Source: Agromyces albus (GTDB taxonomy: Bacteria; Actinomycetota; Actinomycetes; Actinomycetales; Microbacteriaceae). From it: a DNA stretch of 64,000 nt. The stretch is from contig NZ_JAUSWX010000001.1 in the NCBI RefSeq assembly GCF_030815405.1, forward strand, positions 372,001-436,000. Reading direction: 5' to 3'. The notes below the pieces were generated by a model that was not told where the DNA came from, searched no databases, and saw nothing but the letters and a program-made list of their open reading frames with translations. The translations under genes and the position numbers were made by a program. This document shows positions 43,915 to 53,602 of the stretch, piece by piece; positions within the stretch are counted from its first letter, which is position 1, and each line of letters opens with the position of its first letter.

Positions 43915-45662
43915 CTACTCGACGAGCTTGCCAGCCGTCGACACGTCGCGCATGAGGGCCGCGATCTCGGCCGGGATGGGCGGGATCTCCTCGCGTGTGA
44001 CGCCCGTCGAGGGCGACCAGACCAGGTTCACCTGCAGCGACTCGTCGAGTTCGGGGTAATCGCTGCGGTTGTGGCATCCGCGGGTCTCCCTTCGTTCGAG
44101 CGCCGCCTCCAGCGTGGCGCGAGCGGCCAGCGCCGCCGACTTGAGGTCGAAGGCGTGAGCCAGATCCTGGTAGCCGGCGATGTCGGGGTGGACCCCGATG
44201 TCGCCTATGCGGGCCTCGATCGCGTCGAGCTCGGCGAGGCCGGCGAGGAGGCCGGTTTCGTCGCGCACCACCCCGGCGTGCTCGGTCATGGTGTCGCGGA
44301 TGGCGCGCTGCAGGGCGCGCACGTTCTCGGAGCCATCCGACTCCAGAAGTGAGGCGATCTCGCCGCGCGCGACCTGCACCGCTGCCGCCGACCGCTGCTG
44401 CGCTGAGAGCGAGCGCGAGTACTCCGCCGCGGCCTGCCCCACGATGCGTCCGAACACCAGCAACTCGATGAGCGAGTTACCGCCCAGGCGGTTGGCGCCG
44501 TGCAGCCCAGAGGATGCCTCGCCGATGGCGTAGAGCCCCGGGACATCCGTTCCGTGGTCATCGGGCCGCACCCACACGCCGCCCATCGAGTAGTGAGCGG
44601 TCGGCGCGATCTCGATCGGCGACTTCGTGATGTCGAGCATCTGCAGTTCGAGCATGGTCTGGTAGACGCGGGGGAGGCGGCTCATGATCGTCTCGCGCGG
44701 CAGGTGCGAGACGTCGAGCCAGACACCGCCATTGGGGGTTCCGCGCCCCTCCTTGATCTCGGTGTAGCAAGCGAGGGCCACGCGGTCGCGCGTCGACAGC
44801 TCCATGCGCTCGGGGTCGTAGCGGGCCATGAAGCGCTCGCCGAGGCCGTTCGTGAGGATGCCGCCTTCACCGCGTGCCGCCTCGCTGATCAGGGTGCCGG
44901 CAGCGTTCTCGGGCTCGATGATGCCCGAGGGATGGAACTGCACGAGCTCGGGGTCGCGCAGCCGCCCGCCCGCCTCGACGGCGAGCCGGAACGAGTCGCC
45001 CGTGTTCTCGTCGCGCCGCGACGAGGTGCGCCTCCAGATGCGGTTGTGACCGCCGGCGGCGAGGATGATGGCGTCGGCGTGGATCAGGTAGCGCGTGCCG
45101 TCTTCGAGGTCGAAGCCGTAGGCGCCGAAGACCGCGCCGTCGTCGTTGACGAGGATGCGGGTGACGTAAACGGTGTCGAGGATCGGCACGTTCAGCTGAG
45201 TGGCCCGGTTGATCAGCGTGCGCTGGATCTCGAGCCCCGTGTAGTCGCCTGCGAACGCCGTGCGCCGGTAGGTGTGAGCGCCGAAGAAGCGCTGCGAGAT
45301 GCGGCCGTCGTCTTCGCGGGCGAAGGGCATGCCGTAGCGCTCGAGGTCTTCGATGCCGCGGGCGGCGCCCGAGGTGACGATCTCGACCGTGTGCGGGTTG
45401 GCGAGCAGATAGCTCTCCTTCAGCGTGTCGGCGGCGTGCTGCTGCCAGCTGTCGTCGGCATCCATCGTGGCGAGGGCCGCGTTGATGCCGCCGGCCGCGA
45501 GCGAGGTGTGAGCGTCGGACTTGGGGCGCTTGCCCAGGGCGAGCACGTCGACCCCGCCTCGGCGAGCTCGATGGCGGCGCGAAGACCCGATCCGCCGGTG
45601 CCGATCACGAGGACGGTCGTGGAGATCTGGCGTTCTGAGGTGGTGCTGCCTGAGGTGCTCAT
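43915..45662 (-). pseudogene. Frameshifted FAD flavoprotein (fumarate reductase/succinate dehydrogenase type)
   Basis: The N-terminus (45662 down to about 45556) reads MSTSGSTT..ISTTVLVIGTGGSGLRAAIELAEAG, an FAD-binding GxGxxG fold. The body continues in another frame with VDVLALGKRPKSDAHTS and runs to 43915. Body motifs are SdhA/FrdA-like: ELVQFHPSGI, EAARGEGGIL, APTAHYSMGGVW and GLHGANRLGGNSL. The break lies at a C4 run on the plus strand (45552-45555). One more base restores EAGVDVLAL. As read, the protein is split and inactive; a homopolymer sequencing error would have the same look. Intact length would be about 582 residues. It would be cytoplasmic and divergent from a LysR gene. Confidence 0.8.
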
Positions 45663-45738
45663 GCTTCAACGCTAGGCAGCGGCATCCGATTACTCCAATG
45701 CATATAAATCGTGGTGACGATGCGCATAGGCTATTGAA
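45663..45738. promoter_or_regulatory. Divergent LysR control region
   Basis: This 76-base gap between the divergent flavoprotein and LysR genes is AT-rich for the genome. It contains ATGCATAT and the palindrome ATGCGCAT (45719-45726), plausible half-sites for the LysR protein, and overlapping promoters for both directions. Confidence 0.5.
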
Positions 45739-46674
45739 ATGAACCTCGAACAACTGCGCAGCTTCGTCGAGGTGGCCCGGTTCGGCAACTTCACCCGGGC
45801 CGCCGAGGAGCTGTACCTCGCCCAGCCCTCGCTGAGCCGCCAGATCGCGGCGCTCGAGCAGGATCTCGGCGCTGAGCTGTTCCACAGGGCTCGCGGTGGG
45901 AGCACCCTGACGGTTGCGGGCGAATCGCTGCTGCCGCTCGCGCGCCGCATGCTCGCCGACGCGGAATCGGTGCGACGAGAGCTGGCCGAGCTGGCCGGCC
46001 TCGAGCGCGGACGGGTGCGACTTGGCGCAACGCCCACCCTGTGCATCAGCCTCGTCGCCGAGGTGCTCAGCGCGTTCCATGCCGCATATCCCGCCATTGA
46101 GCTACACCTGTCGGAGCAGGGCTCGCGTCGGTTGCTCGACGAACTCGCCGGTGGTGAGCTCGACCTCGCTCTGATCACGACGTCGGATGCGACATCCGCT
46201 GAACGATTCACCGTGACCCCGCTGCTGATCGAAGAGCTCGTGGTGGTCTCGTCGGCCAACGCACCGCCGGTCACTCCTCACGACACCATCGGGCTCGCGG
46301 ATGTCGCGGCGCTGCCGCAGATCGTCTTGAGCCCGAGCTACGACCTGCGCAACACGACCGATGCCGCGTTCCGCGCGGCGGATCTCACGCCCGACGTGGT
46401 GCTCGAGGGAGTGGAGATGGATGCGGCGCTGCGGTTCGTGGAGCGCGGGCTCGGCGTCGCCATCGTTCCTGCGATGGTGCTCATCGATCGCCCTGGACTG
46501 CGTTCAGTCCGGCTCGAGGCGCCGACGCTCGACCGGACAATCAGCGTTGCCCGCCCCGCGGACGTCGCGCCGACCGCAGCCGTCGAGGTCATGCGGCAGA
46601 CCATCAGCGCTAGCGCCACGGCGTTCGCGTCCAGGGCGGGGGCGACCATGCGACTTGCCGGAGCGAGCGCATGA
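45739..46674 (+). CDS. LysR-family transcriptional regulator
   Basis: The 311-residue regulator has an N-terminal winged helix-turn-helix (NLEQLRSFVEVARFGNFTRAAEELYLAQPSLSRQIAALEQDLG, about 2-45) and a substrate-binding effector domain of two lobes (RVRLGATPT, VVLEGVEMDAALRFVERG). It is divergent from the flavoprotein locus and most likely activates it in response to a small acid. Its stop overlaps an ATG (46671) in frame with the following phosphotransferase. Confidence 0.92.
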   Translation: MNLEQLRSFVEVARFGNFTRAAEELYLAQPSLSRQIAALEQDLGAELFHRARGGSTLTVAGESLLPLARRMLADAESVRRELAELAGLERGRVRLGATPTLCISLVAEVLSAFHAAYPAIELHLSEQGSRRLLDELAGGELDLALITTSDATSAERFTVTPLLIEELVVVSSANAPPVTPHDTIGLADVAALPQIVLSPSYDLRNTTDAAFRAADLTPDVVLEGVEMDAALRFVERGLGVAIVPAMVLIDRPGLRSVRLEAPTLDRTISVARPADVAPTAAVEVMRQTISASATAFASRAGATMRLAGASA

Positions 46675-46727
46675 CCCGCGGAGCGCCGACGCAGTGCGCA
46701 CCGCTCCCGTTCTCGTACCATGGGCGA

Positions 46728-47684
46728 ATGTTGCCGCCGGGGTTATCGATGTTGTGGGAGCAGGTCGAGCCGAAGGAGGCATTGCGGGAGCGCTTCGGGT
46801 TCGATGAATTCGCGGCCGTCAGCGACTGGGTCTCGAAGGTGCTCGACGAGGTCTGGGCGATCTCGGTCGTGGCATGCGGCCGGATGGTGATCAGTGACCA
46901 CAACGCCATTGTGTGGGTGGAGAGCAGCCACGGCCCGTTCGTGGTGAAGTGGTCGCGGTCTCAGGAGCGGTTCGCGAATCTGGAGGCCTCAGCGCGGTTG
47001 TTGCGTGTGCTCGATCGGCAGGGGGTGCCGGTGGCGGCGCCGATCGCGGCGTTGGATGGGCGCGATCGCGTGATGCTGGACGGACCGCTCGGTCCGTTGT
47101 CGATCGCCGTGCTGCCGGAACTGTCGGGCGACTGGCTCGACCCGGAAGACGTGGCATCCGTCTGGGCTGCGGGCGCCTGTTTGGCCGAGCTGCACGAGGC
47201 GCTTCGTTCGAACCCGGTCGATCAGATGCTGACGACGGCTGGGGTCGCGGGGCTGACGGAGCGGATCGTCGAATGGATCGCACACCAGGATCGAGGGCTG
47301 GCGCCGGTGGCCTCGCACCGGCTGAAGGAACTGGTGGCGAACCTGCCGGAGTTGGACGACGAGCCCCAGCTCGTGCACAACGACTTTCGTGCGGCGAACA
47401 TTCTGACGCGCGGATCGAACATCATCGGAGTGCTCGACTTCGACGAAATGCAGTGGGACCACCGGGTGAGCGACTTAGCCAAGGCCAGCATTTACCTGGG
47501 CACGCGGTTCACCGACTGGCGGCCGACGCCGGCCGCCGTTCGTCAGACGCTGCGCGCCGGGTACGAATCGGTGCGGCCGCTCGGGCCCGTTGAGGCCGGT
47601 TGGCTCGACGCTCTGATTCTGTGGCAAGCGATCCAGGCGATCCCCGGGACGGACGACCCGGCCGGATGGGCTCAGGCGTTGTAG
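46728..47684 (+). CDS. Aminoglycoside-phosphotransferase-like kinase
   Basis: A 318-residue APH/choline-kinase-fold protein: GPFVVKWSRS (ATP-site Lys), a hinge after VLPELSGDW, the catalytic loop LVHNDFRAANILTRG (HND and Asn) and metal-binding LDFDEMQWDH. Such enzymes phosphorylate small metabolites, sugars or antibiotics; the substrate is unknown. ATG at 46728 is used because the family begins nearby. An in-frame ATG at 46671 overlaps the LysR stop (ATGA) and would give coupled translation. Confidence 0.83.
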   Translation: MLPPGLSMLWEQVEPKEALRERFGFDEFAAVSDWVSKVLDEVWAISVVACGRMVISDHNAIVWVESSHGPFVVKWSRSQERFANLEASARLLRVLDRQGVPVAAPIAALDGRDRVMLDGPLGPLSIAVLPELSGDWLDPEDVASVWAAGACLAELHEALRSNPVDQMLTTAGVAGLTERIVEWIAHQDRGLAPVASHRLKELVANLPELDDEPQLVHNDFRAANILTRGSNIIGVLDFDEMQWDHRVSDLAKASIYLGTRFTDWRPTPAAVRQTLRAGYESVRPLGPVEAGWLDALILWQAIQAIPGTDDPAGWAQAL

Positions 47685-47721
47685 CGGATGAGGACACGGA
47701 GGCATTCCGTGCACAATGCCG

Positions 47722-48999
47722 TCAGCCTCGCACCATGGCTTCAGCTTCGTCGGCCGCGCTGGGCATCGTGGCGGCTTCCTGCGCAAGGATGTCTGCGAAA
47801 CGGCGAGCCGCTGCCGCGTAGTGGGGATCGTCCAAGAGGTCGGCGACAGCTGCCGCGATCTTGTCCGGCGTCGACTTCGCGCTCAGGCGTACGCAGGAGC
47901 CGTGCTGAAGAGCTCGCACCGTGTTGTCCTTCTGGTCGCGGCCCATCGGAATGCACACCAGCGGGACACCGGCCGCGAGAGCCTTGATCATCGTGCCGTG
48001 GCCGGCGTGAGTGATGACGACGGATGCCTCGGTGAGTATTCGGCTGTGCGGCGCCGCCTGAACGACCTCGACATTGGGTGGCGCCTCGATTTCGTCCGGA
48101 TCCACCGCAGTGCCGGTGGTCATGAGCCCCCGCACGGGGAGCTGGCCCAGTGCCCGAGCGATGCGCTGGAGCAGGCCGACCTGGTGTTGGAAGATCGAAC
48201 TGGTGGCGACGAGGACGAGCGGGTCGGTGCCCTGAGAATGCCACTCGGCGGCTGCCCAAGCGGGGTCGTCGAGCTGCGGCCCGACGTATCTGACATTGGC
48301 TGGCAGCCGGGGGGCGACGAAGTCGAACGACGGACTGGTCATGACCAGGACCTTGGTGCATCGGTCGAACAACTCGAATACGTCGTGCAGCGGCGGCTGT
48401 CCGTAGCTTGCCACCACGGCGTTGAGCCGTGGCAGGGTGCGGCCGACGAGCCACGAAACGGCCCTCGGGGCCAGCGTGTCCCTCGCCCGGCGAAGCACGC
48501 CCGGACCCGGCGACCAGCCGGTCCCCATCAGGGGCAGGCCCGGTGTGGGCCGCAGGTAGATCTGTGCAAGCAGAGCGGCGGTCGGTAGGCCGGTCGACTG
48601 GGCCCCGATCAGGATTCCCGGGAGGGGATCCGCCAGGACGGCATCCACGGGGAACTCGCGAATGGTCGCCACGACGTCACCGGCGAAGCGCCTGGTCATG
48701 TCCTTCCCGGCGTAGTCTTTGACCGCCCGGAAGGCGCGCAGGGGGTTGCGCCCCTCCATCGCGGCGATCAGGGCGGTCTGCTCGGCTCGGGAGTTGACGT
48801 GGGGCGCATCCCTCCACGGGCTGAACGCGCAACCAGCCGATCTGGCCGACGCTTCGATCGTCGGATCGGCCAGTACCCGCACCTGATGGCCCCGCCGAAC
48901 GAGTTCGGCGGCGAGACCGAGGGCCGGCGGAACGGTCCCTCCGCCGTCGATCATCGCCAACAGGAACCGGGCACCGCCATGCCCCAGGCGTTCAGCCAT
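47722..48999 (-). CDS. UGT/MGT-type glycosyltransferase (GT1)
   Basis: The 425-residue protein has a GT-B fold: N-terminal acceptor domain (ARFLLAMIDGGGTVPPALGLAAELVRRGH) and a C-terminal nucleotide-sugar domain with EVVQAAPHSRILTEASVVITHAGHGTMIKALAAGVPLVCIPMGRDQ (about 315-360). That motif is typical of macrolide and flavonoid glycosyltransferases (OleD/UGT class). It probably attaches a sugar to a small molecule in the cytoplasm. It follows the CrtC-like gene on the same strand with a 190-base gap that holds nothing recognisable. Confidence 0.88.
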   Translation of the reverse strand: MAERLGHGGARFLLAMIDGGGTVPPALGLAAELVRRGHQVRVLADPTIEASARSAGCAFSPWRDAPHVNSRAEQTALIAAMEGRNPLRAFRAVKDYAGKDMTRRFAGDVVATIREFPVDAVLADPLPGILIGAQSTGLPTAALLAQIYLRPTPGLPLMGTGWSPGPGVLRRARDTLAPRAVSWLVGRTLPRLNAVVASYGQPPLHDVFELFDRCTKVLVMTSPSFDFVAPRLPANVRYVGPQLDDPAWAAAEWHSQGTDPLVLVATSSIFQHQVGLLQRIARALGQLPVRGLMTTGTAVDPDEIEAPPNVEVVQAAPHSRILTEASVVITHAGHGTMIKALAAGVPLVCIPMGRDQKDNTVRALQHGSCVRLSAKSTPDKIAAAVADLLDDPHYAAAARRFADILAQEAATMPSAADEAEAMVRG

Positions 49000-49186
49000 C
49001 AGTTGCCGCCGCTCGCCCTATCAGGGTGCGCCGCGCTGATCATCAGCGTCTCGCCGATCATGAGACACACCCGAGCGGCGCCAGCGACCGCGCCTGCGCG
49101 GCGAAGCTGAGGTGCTCGGCGGCCGCCGCGAGCCTGGCGCCGTGAGTTCGAGTGCGCGGTTTCATCGGCATCGAAGTCGCACCCGC

Positions 49187-50290
49187 CTACGCCACCGGGA
49201 TCGGCCGGGCTGGCGCGTGCCCGAAGTACATCAGCTCCCAGATGGCGTCGTCGGAGAACTCCTCGACCTGCTCGCCCGACCGGAACACCGTGACCGTCAT
49301 CGGGCCGGCAAAGCGCAGGTACGCGCCGTCGAAATGGGCCAGCTTCGCCAGCAGGCGTTTCGCGCGCGGCATCCCGTCGACCATGAGGGCCCTGGCGAGG
49401 TCGCGCTCTCGGGTGAACGTGACCACGACCTTCTCGTCGCCGTGCTCGTAGATGTAGCGGACGACGGATGCCACGGGCTTGCCGGTGAGGTCGTCGGTGT
49501 AGACGCCCTCGGTCTCGAACTGCACCAGCGACGCGTCATCCGCGACGATCTGGCCATCGCGCGCCAGCATGAAGACCGGAATCGTCTGGTGGCCGAACTC
49601 CTCGACGGCCGTGATGTACGACGCGATGACACTGTACGGGCCGGCCTGGCCACGGGCCCAGTACCAGTCGTGGATGATCTTCAGCAGGCCCACGTTGCCC
49701 CAGTTGTGGTCGTGATAGCCGACGCCGGTGACGTGCGTGGTGTCGTCGCCGACCGTGTAGCTGCCGGTCACGGCCCCTTGTGGCACGGCGGGCAGCCACG
49801 CGAACTCGAGCTCGCGATCGGCACCGAAGAGCAGGTGGCCCGTCGCCGGCCGCCACGGTCGGATCTCGCCGGTCAGCGTCATGTCGACCGACACCTCCTC
49901 CGCCGTCGCCGTGATGCGGTACGTGTGCAGGTCGCCCTCGAATCGGTTGCCGGCCAGCCACACGTCGGCCCGGTCGGTCGCTGCAGTCCACGATGCGCGC
50001 GGCAGGTTCACGACCTTCTCGAACGAGCGGCCATCGGGCAGGTCGAGGCTCAGTCGCAGCAATGGCGACAGGTGCTGGTTCGGGTTCACGATGTCCTTGT
50101 TCATGAACACCACCACGAGCTTCGCGCCGTCGTCGAGGTGCGCGTCGAAGTACCACCACTCGTAGGTGCCCGGCCGGTTGTCGGTGCGGGCGCCGTCCTC
50201 CCACTGGGCGATGGTGGTCGGGTCCAATCCGAAGCGGGCGTAGTCCGCGGGGCTGTCCGCCGCGGACGCGAGTGTCTTTTCGCCGGTCAT
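49187..50290 (-). CDS. CrtC-like lipocalin-type hydratase protein
   Basis: The start is the ATG at 50288-50290, behind GAAGGAG. The 367-residue protein has YEWWYFDAHLDDGAKLVVVF, the diagnostic VTGVGYHDHNWGN and YWARGQAGPYSVIASY, matching hydroxyneurosporene-synthase-type (CrtC/AttH) double lipocalins. True CrtC hydrates carotenoids, but no crt genes lie nearby, so the substrate is open; other members act on terpenoids or lipids. It may share a transcript with the downstream glycosyltransferase. Confidence 0.82.
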   Translation of the reverse strand: MTGEKTLASAADSPADYARFGLDPTTIAQWEDGARTDNRPGTYEWWYFDAHLDDGAKLVVVFMNKDIVNPNQHLSPLLRLSLDLPDGRSFEKVVNLPRASWTAATDRADVWLAGNRFEGDLHTYRITATAEEVSVDMTLTGEIRPWRPATGHLLFGADRELEFAWLPAVPQGAVTGSYTVGDDTTHVTGVGYHDHNWGNVGLLKIIHDWYWARGQAGPYSVIASYITAVEEFGHQTIPVFMLARDGQIVADDASLVQFETEGVYTDDLTGKPVASVVRYIYEHGDEKVVVTFTRERDLARALMVDGMPRAKRLLAKLAHFDGAYLRFAGPMTVTVFRSGEQVEEFSDDAIWELMYFGHAPARPIPVA

Positions 50291-50566
50291 GGGGGCTCCT
50301 TCGCGGGGCAGAGATCCGGTGCGATCGGATGCCGCTCTCTCACTGTGCTCCTCGCGGGAATGCGTGTCGAGCGGAATCATGCCCGCCTGCTGGTCGAGCT
50401 CGAGGCGAATCACTCCCGAACCGCGAACGTGAGAAGTGCTCGTGTACAGGCGTACGGCGTGCGGGTAATCTGAGGGGGCGGGTCATCGACGCAGAACTCG
50501 AACGAACTGGCGACGGTCGACCCGGCGGGCAACCCATGAACCAACGCCCGAACGGAGCGACCACCG

Positions 50567-51502
50567 ATGTCTTGGGATGACGATTCCGACGCCGACGAGT
50601 ACGGCGAGCGTCGCCCAGCTCGAGCCACGGGAAGGCAGGTCGCTCGCCGTGCTGCGGGATATGCCGGCCTCGTGGCCGGCGCCGTCGCCTTGGCCGTCGC
50701 GTTGGTGGTCGGCGTCATCTTCGCGGTGAACGTCGTGGGGCTCGCGGCCGACCCCGGCGGATTCGCGGCGCCGGCCGCGAACGGCCTGAATGTGGCCCTG
50801 CCACCGGTGACCGTGCAGCCCGATCAGAGCGAGGGGAGCGAGCAGAGCGCGCCGAGCGACCAGAGTGCACAGGACGCGCAGGTCGACGGTCAGACCAAGG
50901 CGATCGAGGAGCCGACGGCAGAATCAGGCCCGGCGTCGCCGATGCTGCTGGTCGATTCCGCGTGGATCGTGCGGATCGCGTCGGCGACAGGCATCCCCGA
51001 GCGAGCCTTGACGGCGTACGCGCGGTCGCACTTCGCGATCGCCACGGAGGATCCGGAGTGCGGTCTCGACTGGGCCACGATCGCCGCCATCGGTGCGATC
51101 GAGTCGGGTCATGGGAGCTACGGCGATTCGGTGCTCGATGAGAACGGCAATGCCTGGCCGTCGATCATCGGACGGGCCCTCGACGGCGACGGTGTTGCCA
51201 CGATCGAGGACACCGACGGCGGCGTCCTCGACGGCGACGTCACATGGGATCGGGCCGTCGGACCGATGCAGTTCATCCCGTCGACCTGGGCCAGGTGGGC
51301 GAGCGATGGGAACGGCGACGGAGTAGCCGACCCTCACCAGATCGACGACGCCGCTCAGGCTGCGGCACGGTACCTCTGCGCGTCGGGGTCGATGACGAGC
51401 CCCGAAGGGTGGCGGGCGGCGGTGTTCTCCTACAACCACGACAACGACTACGTCGACAAGGTTGCGCGGTTCGCACTCCAGTTCGCGACATCAGCCGGGT
51501 AG
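50567..51502 (+). CDS. Membrane-anchored lytic murein transglycosylase
   Basis: The 311-residue protein has a basic cytoplasmic start, one transmembrane helix (about 30-58), an acidic/Gln-rich linker (QSEGSEQSAPSDQSAQ) and a lysozyme-like MltB/SLT domain (about 130-310). The catalytic Glu lies in AIGAIESGHGSYG, followed by VGPMQFIPSTWARW and AARYLCASG. It cleaves peptidoglycan strands outside the membrane, probably during growth or division. It is monocistronic and convergent with the deacetylase gene. Confidence 0.9.
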   Translation: MSWDDDSDADEYGERRPARATGRQVARRAAGYAGLVAGAVALAVALVVGVIFAVNVVGLAADPGGFAAPAANGLNVALPPVTVQPDQSEGSEQSAPSDQSAQDAQVDGQTKAIEEPTAESGPASPMLLVDSAWIVRIASATGIPERALTAYARSHFAIATEDPECGLDWATIAAIGAIESGHGSYGDSVLDENGNAWPSIIGRALDGDGVATIEDTDGGVLDGDVTWDRAVGPMQFIPSTWARWASDGNGDGVADPHQIDDAAQAAARYLCASGSMTSPEGWRAAVFSYNHDNDYVDKVARFALQFATSAG

Positions 51503-51516
51503 GGCGCAATCGCAAT

Positions 51517-52422
51517 TCACCGTGAAGCCGCTCCATCGAGCAGGGTGAAGCGGTATCCCTCGTCGGTGAGAGCTCTCGTGGCGGCGGCAAGTCCGGCGGC
51601 CGTTCCTGAACCGGGCTGGTTCATGTGGGCGATCGCGATTCCGCCGGGGGCCAGCATTCGCGTCTCGCTCTCCACAGCCGCGGCGTCGTACGTCGCGCCG
51701 CCGTCTCCGTTGACGGTGAACCCGACGACCCGCTCACCCAACGCCTGCACGATCGCCACAGCGACTTCGTCGTAGTGAGCAGTACCGGAGCGGAACCACC
51801 GCGGGGGGTATCCCGCGAGTTGCGAGAGCGTGAGGTGGTTGCTCCAGATCTCCTCCACGACCTCATCGACGCACGTAGTGCCCGGTATGTCATAGGCCGA
51901 CCGGCCGGAGATCGACAGCGGGCGGTGCGCCGTCCCGTGATTGCCCAACTCGAACTGCGGCATGCCGGCGAGCTGACGCGCCAACGCTTCGTTCGACTCG
52001 ATCCACCGCTGATTGAGGAACAGGGTGGCGGGGATTCCCTGCGTCACGAGGTGGTCGAGCAGCACTTCGTCGACGTTCCCTCCGGATGACCCGCCGCAGG
52101 CATCGAGCGTCAACGCGACGAGTGGCGTGGAACCGTGGTGGCTCACCGCAAGCTCGTTCTCGACCCCATCGACGAAGAGCCCCCACTGGTTCGCCTGGGC
52201 GCCGCGGAACCTCTCCGCCACGGCCAGCGGATCCACCTGGGGTGGCAGTATCGGTGTCGGGCTTGGGCTCGGGCTGACGGCGAATGCGGTCGGAGGAACG
52301 CTCGGCAGAGGGCGTGGAGCCGCTGGCGGGATGCTGTGCGACCGGGCAGTCGCGCAACCGGCCGTGAGCAACGCGACGCCCGCAAGCAGGGCGGTGCGTC
52401 TCGAGCACCCCCCTCGCGACAT
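51517..52422 (-). CDS. Polysaccharide deacetylase-like lipoprotein
   Basis: The 301-residue product has a lipoprotein signal (LLTAGC, Cys about 23), a Ser/Pro-rich linker and a NodB-type domain (about 100-295): LVALTLDACGG (first Asp), FELGNHGTAHRPLS (metal His pair) and PPRWFRSGTAHYD. It probably deacetylates cell-wall or exopolysaccharide at the membrane surface. Its end is 15 bases from the end of the convergent lytic transglycosylase. Confidence 0.88.
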   Translation of the reverse strand: MSRGGCSRRTALLAGVALLTAGCATARSHSIPPAAPRPLPSVPPTAFAVSPSPSPTPILPPQVDPLAVAERFRGAQANQWGLFVDGVENELAVSHHGSTPLVALTLDACGGSSGGNVDEVLLDHLVTQGIPATLFLNQRWIESNEALARQLAGMPQFELGNHGTAHRPLSISGRSAYDIPGTTCVDEVVEEIWSNHLTLSQLAGYPPRWFRSGTAHYDEVAVAIVQALGERVVGFTVNGDGGATYDAAAVESETRMLAPGGIAIAHMNQPGSGTAAGLAAATRALTDEGYRFTLLDGAASR

Positions 52423-52501
52423 GGTCGGAGTCTAGCGAGATGGACGCCGGAGCCGACGTAGGCGAGCGGCAGACGAACGCGCCTACCGGCAGACGAGCGA
52501 G

Positions 52502-53179
52502 CTACCGGCGTGGGTGCTCCGCCGCGGCGTGCGCGGCAGCCGCGGCTCTCTCCACCCACTTGGGCGTCTCGCCGTAGCGCTGGAAGGGCACCATCCGACC
52601 CGCCGCGCTGTCTTCGATGACCTGCACGAGCCGGCGTTCGCGCGTGGCCTCCTGCTTGGCCGAGACCACCCAGTGGGTGACCTGGCGGCGGTAGGTTGCG
52701 GTGGCCGCCTGCCAGAAAGCGGATGCCGCGGCATCCGTCGCCAACCGCGCAGCGGCCTCGGGCGGCAGCTCACTATCGGGGTTCTCGTGGGAGTACACGC
52801 CAGACCGGTCTTCGCGCCGCCGCTCGAACGCGGCGAGGCCGGCGGGGTGCATGCGGTCTGCGGCGGTGAGCTTCTCGACGAGGGCGATGTTCACGCTCGA
52901 CCAGATGCTCGCGGGCTTGCGCGGGGTCCAGCGCTGACGACGTGCATCGTCGTCGATGCGCTGGGACACGGAGTCGATCCATCCGAAGCACAATGCCTCG
53001 GGCACCGCCTGTTCCCAGGTGAGCCCGCGAACGGGCACGTGCTTCTTGTAGAGGCCCATCCACAGTTCGGTCTCGGTGTCGTGGTTGGCCTCGAGCCAGG
53101 CGCGGAACTCTTCGGGCCCGGAGAAGAACACCGCCGGCCGCTCGGGTGTGCCGCCCGGCGTGCCGCTGCTCGTGATCAT
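52502..53179 (-). CDS. YdeI/OmpD-associated-family protein
   Basis: The 225-residue protein has FFSGPEEFRAWLEANHDTETELWMGLYKK at the start, EALCFGWIDSVSQRIDDDARRQRWTPRKPASIWSSVN in the middle, and HWVVSAKQEATRERRL near the end. This is the YdeI (OmdA) family pattern, linked in other bacteria to peptide or bacteriocin protection but without a proven mechanism here. It has no signal peptide and is monocistronic. Confidence 0.85.
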   Translation of the reverse strand: MITSSGTPGGTPERPAVFFSGPEEFRAWLEANHDTETELWMGLYKKHVPVRGLTWEQAVPEALCFGWIDSVSQRIDDDARRQRWTPRKPASIWSSVNIALVEKLTAADRMHPAGLAAFERRREDRSGVYSHENPDSELPPEAAARLATDAAASAFWQAATATYRRQVTHWVVSAKQEATRERRLVQVIEDSAAGRMVPFQRYGETPKWVERAAAAAHAAAEHPRR

Positions 53180-53299
53180 GAGATGAGTCTGCCAGCAGCC
53201 ACCGTCAGAGCGACTTCGCGAAAGAGCCCTGACGAGACCGATGCGGGCCGGGGCATCCGAGCGCTACATTGACCCCATCGAGTCGAGGAAGGGGACGTC

Positions 53300-53581
53300 A
53301 TGTCGGATGCCGAGCTCGCGTACTTGAGGGAACGAGCCGCGAGGGGCGACGAGGACGCGGCCGCGCAGCTCGTGGAGTTGGCCGGCGAGCGCGAGGACGC
53401 GTACGAGCTGCGGCTGCTCGCCGAGAGCGGCAACACCGACGCCATGGACGAGCTCGTGCAGCTCGCCGCGGCGAACGGCGACGTCGCCGAGCTTCGGCGC
53501 CTCGCGGCGACCGGCAATCAGGATGCGGCCGAGCTGCTCGACGAACTCTATGACGACGACCCGACCGACGACGGCACCTGA
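53300..53581 (+). CDS. Small acidic helical-repeat (Sel1-like) protein
   Basis: The 93-residue product, with AGGAAGGGG before the ATG, consists of short paired helices: DEDAAAQLVELAGERED, NTDAMDELVQLAAANGD, NQDAAELLDELYDDD. The pattern resembles Sel1/TPR-like repeats, with strong net negative charge. No signal peptide or enzyme motif is present. It may act as a small protein-interaction module; I know of no established function. Confidence 0.75.
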   Translation: MSDAELAYLRERAARGDEDAAAQLVELAGEREDAYELRLLAESGNTDAMDELVQLAAANGDVAELRRLAATGNQDAAELLDELYDDDPTDDGT

Positions 53582-53602
53582 GCGCGCATGGCGGCGCACC
53601 GA

